A stretch of DNA of 64,000 bases from Chthoniobacter flavus Ellin428 (GTDB lineage: Bacteria; Verrucomicrobiota; Verrucomicrobiia; Chthoniobacterales; Chthoniobacteraceae). The position numbers were made by a program, and so were the translations under genes. The stretch covers positions 1 to 64,000 of the forward strand of contig NZ_ABVL01000030.1 in assembly GCF_000173075.1 (NCBI RefSeq), given 5' to 3'. Positions 59,874 to 64,000 of the stretch are shown here, piece by piece. Position 1 is the first letter of the stretch. Every line of letters starts with the position of its first letter. The notes beneath the pieces are model-generated. The model made no database searches. It was given only the letters and a program-made list of their open reading frames with translations, and was not told where the DNA came from.

Positions 59874-60635
59874 GTGAAACAACGCCTTTGCATTTTGTTC
59901 CTCGTTCTGTGCGCCGTGGCCTCCGCCCGGGCCGCCACCGACTTCAACCTCCATCGGGACACCTTCGCCTTCTCGAACGACACGCTCTGGCAGTACGGCG
60001 TGGACGAGCAAGGCGTCCTGCACATCAGCCATCGCGACAAGCCGGTGGAGTTCGCCCATCGGTGTTTCGTCCTTTCCCGCGCGGTGATTCAGTTTCATCA
60101 ATTTGCCCGCTTTGAGCCGAAACAGTCGCGCGTCTCGCGCGAGGAGTATGGCCGGCGCATCAAGGCGGTCTGCCGCATCCCGGTCTGGAGCAAGGGGCCG
60201 AAGGAAAAGATCGTCATTCCCGGCTACGTGGACCTGCACGACTTTTCGGTGGCTTACGAGGGGTTGCTGAAGGACGACCTCGGCAACTGGCTGCCGAGCT
60301 ACTTTCGACTGGGCAATTGGCGGATGTGCATGGGGCACTTGCGCGCAGGGCAGGCGGCGGCGGCGCGCTGGCTGGCGGAGTCGATCGATCGTGGGCAATT
60401 GCGCGCCATTTACCTGGCGCGTTTTCCGCACATGAATCACGTCGTCGTTGTCTACGCCGTGCGGCGGGAAGCGCAGGGGAACATGACTTTCACCGTCTAC
60501 GACCCGAACTATCCGAATGAGTCGGCCTGGGTCTTCTATCGCGCCAGCGAGCGGAGCTTCGAGTACGAGCCGCGGTGGTATTTCCCCGGCGGCCGCGTGA
60601 ATGTCATGCGTGTGTTTATCTCGCCGCTGCACTGA
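59874..60635 (+). CDS. Secreted papain-like (C39-like) cysteine peptidase-fold protein
   Basis: GTG 59874 gives a signal peptide (MKQRLCILFLVLCAVASARA). The 253-aa product has a candidate nucleophile Cys in FAHRCFVLSRAVIQFHQFAR, His in FPHMNHVVVVYAV, and Asn/Asp in FTVYDPNYPNESAW. This is the Cys-His-Asn order of bacterial papain/C39-type folds. Activity is unproven. It is divergent from the acyltransferase gene (126 bp apart) and 24 bp upstream of ribE. Confidence 0.6.
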   Translation: MKQRLCILFLVLCAVASARAATDFNLHRDTFAFSNDTLWQYGVDEQGVLHISHRDKPVEFAHRCFVLSRAVIQFHQFARFEPKQSRVSREEYGRRIKAVCRIPVWSKGPKEKIVIPGYVDLHDFSVAYEGLLKDDLGNWLPSYFRLGNWRMCMGHLRAGQAAAARWLAESIDRGQLRAIYLARFPHMNHVVVVYAVRREAQGNMTFTVYDPNYPNESAWVFYRASERSFEYEPRWYFPGGRVNVMRVFISPLH

Positions 60636-60659
60636 TCGCGCGGCTATCGTCTGGAGATT

Positions 60660-61250
60660 ATGTTCACCGGCTTGGTCGAAGAAACAGGCGAACTCCTCGC
60701 GCTCGCGCGCTCCGCGGAGGGAGCGCGGCTCACCGTGCGCGCGCCGCTGGTCACGGGAGATGTGCATCTCGGCGATAGCGTCGCCGTGAATGGTTGCTGC
60801 CTCACCGTCACCGCGCACGAAGGGCAGACTCTGGCGTTTGATTTGCTGGAGGAGACTTTGGCGCGGACGAATCTCGGTGCTCTCACCCCCGGTGCGCCGG
60901 TGAATCTCGAGCGGGCCCTCGCGGCTCACGCGCGTCTCGGGGGGCATTTCGTGCAAGGGCACGTGGACACCACGAGTCGTGTGCTGGCTTTCGAGCAGGT
61001 GAAGGCGGACTACCGGCTGGAGATCGCGTTGCCGGCGGAATTCGCCCGCTATGTGGCTTTCAAGGGTTCGATCGCGATCGACGGCATCAGCCTCACGGTG
61101 GCGGAAGTGCGCGACCCGAGCTTTGTCGTCTGGATCATTCCGCATACGCTTTCGGTCACGAACCTGCGCGCGAAGAAAGCGGGGGAATTGGTGAATTTGG
61201 AATTCGATCTGCTGGCCAAATACGTCGAGCGGATTGTGGCCACGCGCTAA
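60660..61250 (+). CDS. ribE: Riboflavin synthase, alpha chain
   Basis: The 196-aa protein has the family opening MFTGLVEETGELLAL and duplicated lumazine-binding halves. The first half has SVAVNGCCLTVTAH. The second half has GGHFVQGHVDTTSRVL and SIAIDGISLTVAEV, and IPHTLSVTNL precedes the C-terminus. It dismutates two 6,7-dimethyl-8-ribityllumazine molecules to riboflavin. Other rib genes are not adjacent. Only 24 bp separate it from the upstream gene, so an FMN riboswitch is excluded there. Confidence 0.95.
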   Translation: MFTGLVEETGELLALARSAEGARLTVRAPLVTGDVHLGDSVAVNGCCLTVTAHEGQTLAFDLLEETLARTNLGALTPGAPVNLERALAAHARLGGHFVQGHVDTTSRVLAFEQVKADYRLEIALPAEFARYVAFKGSIAIDGISLTVAEVRDPSFVVWIIPHTLSVTNLRAKKAGELVNLEFDLLAKYVERIVATR

Positions 61251-61408
61251 TCGGACAAGTTTGCTCGTGGGTTTTGGGCGAGGGAGGGAAGTGCGGCGCT
61301 TTGAGGTCTTTAAAGGAAGGCGCGACGGCCTCCTCCGGGATTTTCCGGGGGTAAAAATACGCACTACTCCGTAATGGGCCGGGATTGCTGGTTGCTAATG
61401 AAAAGGGC

Positions 61409-61822
61409 ATGAAACCGCCCATCCGTTACCGTTCCACTCGAGCCTTTACTCTGGTCGAGATCATGTTGGTCGTCGCTTTGATTGCGATGATTGCCGCGAT
61501 TGCCTTGCCCAATTTTTTCCGGGCGCGCAAGCGTGCCCAGGCGACGCGCATCCTTGACGATCTGCGCCTGATCGATGGCGCGCTCGATCTTTATGCGATC
61601 GAGCACTCCAAATCCGCGGGGGATTCTGCGGGATGGAGCGATATCCGGCCTTATCTCAAGGACAACAGCATCCTCGCGAATTCCAATGGCCGGGACATCC
61701 TCGGGAACCTTTTCAGCGACGGATCTTTCTCGGTGGACAGCATGCCCAAGCTCGCTTCGGCCAGCTTTGCGTCGCTCTCGGACGTGGCTCCGAACGACTT
61801 CTGGTCGCCGTTTGCTCCTTGA
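61409..61822 (+). CDS. Type IV pilin-like prepilin (second member)
   Basis: ATG 61409 gives a short basic leader and FTLVEIMLVVALIAMIAAIA. It continues with RARKRAQATRILDDLRLIDG and a C-terminal SDVAPNDFWSPFAP, closely matching the 47993-48403 protein. The two are paralogs 13 kb apart. It is a probable minor pilin or secretion pseudopilin. It is followed by a strong terminator. Confidence 0.9.
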   Translation: MKPPIRYRSTRAFTLVEIMLVVALIAMIAAIALPNFFRARKRAQATRILDDLRLIDGALDLYAIEHSKSAGDSAGWSDIRPYLKDNSILANSNGRDILGNLFSDGSFSVDSMPKLASASFASLSDVAPNDFWSPFAP

Positions 61823-61890
61823 GCCTTTTCGACGGGATTGGTGGCTGATACGTCGATCGAAAGCGACGGCCACGACTCGTGGGCAAAAGG

Positions 61891-61918
61891 AAAGGACGCC
61901 GCGGGTGCGGCGTCCTTT
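61891..61918. terminator. Strong bidirectional terminator
   Basis: AAAGGACGCCGC (61891-61902) and GCGGCGTCCTTT (61907-61918) form a perfect 12-bp stem with a GGGT loop. The A-rich start and T-rich end serve both the prepilin and the convergent autotransporter gene. Confidence 0.9.
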
Positions 61919-61957
61919 CGGAATGGTGGTTGCTTTCCTGAGCGTCAGGAAAGGGTT

Positions 61958-64000
61958 TTAGAACGAGACGCGGACGCCACCGGAGACGTTTTGCGCCTCG
62001 TAGTTTTCGCGGCCGAGTTCGCCATCATAATAGACGTAGGTCGAAATGCGGTCGTTCCAGAGAATGGCAAAGCCGGCGCCGAGGAGCAGGCTGTCGCGGC
62101 CGAGACGCGGTCCGGTGACAGTGAAGAGGTCGCCATTGCCACCAGCGAAGCTGGAGTCAATCGCGTAACGGTCATCACCGAATTCATGCTGCCAGGCCGC
62201 GCGCAGTTCCGGACGGATGATCACGCCACCGATTTTCCAGTCGTAGGCAACGCGCCCGCCGAAGGCCGTGCGCAGGGAATCCTGATGCTGCGAGCGGAAG
62301 GACAGCGGAGCGAGTGAGCCATGTTCGGTGAAGTCGCTGATGCCGAGGTAGGTGTATTGGAAGCTGGCAGTCGGGCCGAAGGTCCAGTTGCCGGACTTGA
62401 TGTCGTAACCGGTGCCGAAGAGCACGTTGAGTTCGCCGCCATCGGTAGTGCCGCGAGCGGTGCCCTGCAGGGCGCTCCGACGGGTATCGTAGCTGTTGTA
62501 GCCGCCGGTGACCGCGGTATCGACGTAGAAGCCGCCGCCGGTGAAATAAGTGGCATACAGACCGAGCTTGCCGCCGTTGACCCAGACGCGGCTGCCGCGA
62601 TTGAGGTCTGTGCCGGTGCCGGCGTAGCCAGCGCTCAAGCCAACCGCAAAGTTGGGCGTGACCTTGTAGTCCGCGCCGACGGTGAAGCCGCCAGTGGTGA
62701 CGTCGTAGCCGCGCGCATTGTTGTCGCCGCTCACGTTGACCCATTCACCCACGCCGGTGATGAAGGCGCCCCAGCGATTCTCTTCGGGGACGACATTCTT
62801 CACTTCCTTGCTCTCCTTGCCATCGTTGCCGTTCGGGCCAGCGAGGCCGCCGCTATAGAGCGGGCCGCTGCCAGCAGTGGCGAAGCCAGCGGCGCTGAAG
62901 CCGTGGGAACCATTGCGGATGTCTTCCGTGCGGCGCTGCAGGTTGGCCGTCTGCACATTGGCCAGGGCGACGCCGATGGTGTAGATGGAGCTCAGCTCTT
63001 CCGGCGCGATTCGGTCGAAGTCGCTCGGGAGATTGGAGAGAGGTTCGTTGACCAGGAAGCCAATGAGCTTCGGCTGCGTATTGCGGAAAGCGACTTTGTC
63101 GAGGCCTTGGGCCACGGAGATCTGGTTTGGCGTGAGACCGGCACCCTTGGCATAACTTCCGAAAGGATCCGTCAGCCCCTCGAGCTGTACCGCGTTGGAA
63201 GTATAGGTTACACTGACCAGCTGGATAGTGTCGCCGTGGGTGGTATCGTTGAACGTGCCGCTGACGCCGCGGGCGGCCGTGAGGATATCCACTCGTTGGC
63301 CGGGCTTAAGCAGGGAGCCACCTCCCACGTTCTCGATGCGCAGAGTACCATCGATGTTGGCGCGCTGTCCGACGACGACGAGATCGTGGGATTTGCTGCC
63401 ATTGATCTCGATGATCAACGTGCCATTCTTGGTTTGAGTATAGTTGCCGCCCACGGTCAGCGTGCCGATGCCATTATCGCCCGGCGCGACGATGCCGTTG
63501 TTGTAGAGCGCGCCGCCGACCCGGCCGACACCGGTCAGCGTGCCGCCAGAATTGACAATGGTCTGCTGGCTTGCAAGGGAGCCGTCCAACTGTAGCACGC
63601 CGGCGTTGATCGTCGTGTTGCCGGGCAACGTATTGTTGGCGGTCAGGGTCAGTGTGCCACTACCGTTTTTGACGATCGTGCCGCCGCCCGCCGCGGTGTC
63701 GGCGATGACGCCGGTGACCGTGATATTGTGCGAGCCGTCGAACGTCAGGGCCAGCGGGCTATCAATCGAGATGTTGCTCGTGATGAGAAGATCCCCGCTC
63801 GCCGCCGTCACGGTGGTCGACGAGAAAGTGGGGCCGCCGAAGAAGGGCGTGTTCGAAAATTCGATACCGCCTACGCCCACATTGTCGGAAAAGCTGATGA
63901 CCTGCAGGTTTTTGGAATTGTTGATGATAAACCCGCCACCCTGAATGAGGATCGCATTGCCGCTGAGGACGAATTTTGAGGCATTCTGGTCGAAGGTCAG
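61958..64000 (-). CDS. Autotransporter (type V secretion) protein, N-terminus outside the window
   Basis: The frame is open from 61958 to the right edge at 64000, so the 5' end is missing. Residues show autotransporter passenger repeats (GNTTINAGVLQLDGSLASQQ, then IVNSGGTLTGVGRVGGALYN and GTLTVGGNYTQTKNGTLIIE). A C-terminal translocator barrel follows, with GWGAFITGVGEW-like sequence (RWGAFITGVGEWVNVSGDNN), GLYATYFTGGGFYVDTAVTG and FGGRVAYDWKIGGVIIRPEL, ending GGVRVSF with a C-terminal Phe. It is a surface or secreted beta-helix adhesin-like protein. Confidence 0.9.
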   Translation of the reverse strand: MTFDQNASKFVLSGNAILIQGGGFIINNSKNLQVISFSDNVGVGGIEFSNTPFFGGPTFSSTTVTAASGDLLITSNISIDSPLALTFDGSHNITVTGVIADTAAGGGTIVKNGSGTLTLTANNTLPGNTTINAGVLQLDGSLASQQTIVNSGGTLTGVGRVGGALYNNGIVAPGDNGIGTLTVGGNYTQTKNGTLIIEINGSKSHDLVVVGQRANIDGTLRIENVGGGSLLKPGQRVDILTAARGVSGTFNDTTHGDTIQLVSVTYTSNAVQLEGLTDPFGSYAKGAGLTPNQISVAQGLDKVAFRNTQPKLIGFLVNEPLSNLPSDFDRIAPEELSSIYTIGVALANVQTANLQRRTEDIRNGSHGFSAAGFATAGSGPLYSGGLAGPNGNDGKESKEVKNVVPEENRWGAFITGVGEWVNVSGDNNARGYDVTTGGFTVGADYKVTPNFAVGLSAGYAGTGTDLNRGSRVWVNGGKLGLYATYFTGGGFYVDTAVTGGYNSYDTRRSALQGTARGTTDGGELNVLFGTGYDIKSGNWTFGPTASFQYTYLGISDFTEHGSLAPLSFRSQHQDSLRTAFGGRVAYDWKIGGVIIRPELRAAWQHEFGDDRYAIDSSFAGGNGDLFTVTGPRLGRDSLLLGAGFAILWNDRISTYVYYDGELGRENYEAQNVSGGVRVSF

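Noticed and set aside
60636..60659. FMN riboswitch for ribE
   Set aside because: Only 24 bp separate ribE from the upstream gene, too short for the aptamer.
59748..61364. Very long open minus-strand frame upstream of the acyltransferase gene
   Set aside because: It overlaps the papain-like and ribE genes on the opposite strand, is His/Arg-rich and shows no domain. It is an artefact of high GC in antisense frames.

Overview
The window looks like a chromosomal segment of a Verrucomicrobia bacterium, probably soil or sediment derived. The evidence is high GC content, short verrucomicrobial-type prepilins carrying an FTLVEIM motif, a sulfatase beside DUF1080 proteins and a beta-propeller protein, a DUF5009/HGSNAT-like acyltransferase, a REP-associated (RAYT) transposase, and many dispersed GC-rich or heptameric intergenic repeats. 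No rRNA or CRISPR array is present. Two tRNAs, Glu(CTC) and Pro(TGG), lie on the minus strand.

Layout: 0-2 kb holds a RAYT transposase followed by gene debris (formylglycine-generating enzyme and AraC remnants). 2-11 kb holds a SigZ-like sigma factor, two methyltransferase-type proteins, two tandem patatin-like lipases and a lipoprotein alpha/beta hydrolase. 11.7-19.9 kb is a nitrate/nitrite reduction operon: a remnant of a nitrate transporter, a NarI-like membrane subunit, a molybdopterin nitrate reductase, an FeS protein, a Tat-targeted Rieske protein, nirB and nirD, with a convergent DUF4202 gene. 20-23.2 kb is a patchy accessory stretch ending at tRNA-Glu, whose 3' end is duplicated nearby. 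23.3-26.7 kb has pabB and an acyltransferase.

26.8-31.3 kb is a kaiC-kaiB-kaiB-hybrid histidine kinase operon, the most notable system here. 31.4-38.4 kb carries two outer-membrane beta-barrel paralogs, small membrane proteins, a PadR regulator, a MITE-like inverted repeat, a sodium/solute symporter and a secreted protein. 38.6-46.2 kb combines a two-component pair and a REC protein with a nitric-oxide stress cluster (nnrS, nsrR, flavohemoglobin hmp, two c-type cytochromes) that has a clear palindromic operator. 46.3-48.4 kb has an orphan antitoxin, tRNA-Pro, two coiled-coil paralogs and a prepilin. 48.7-55.7 kb is a sulfatase, DUF1080, beta-propeller and double-esterase region. 56.3-61.8 kb carries a class III aminotransferase, a pair of SMR-type transporters, a GNAT/FemAB-like acyltransferase, a papain-like secreted protein, riboflavin synthase and a second prepilin. 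An autotransporter runs off the right edge.

Many otherwise well-conserved genes (kaiC, the kinase, the symporter, hmp, a cytochrome, the sulfatase) are each split by a one-base frame change. Single-base sequence errors are therefore more likely than real decay in most of them, and they are annotated here as single genes spanning the break.
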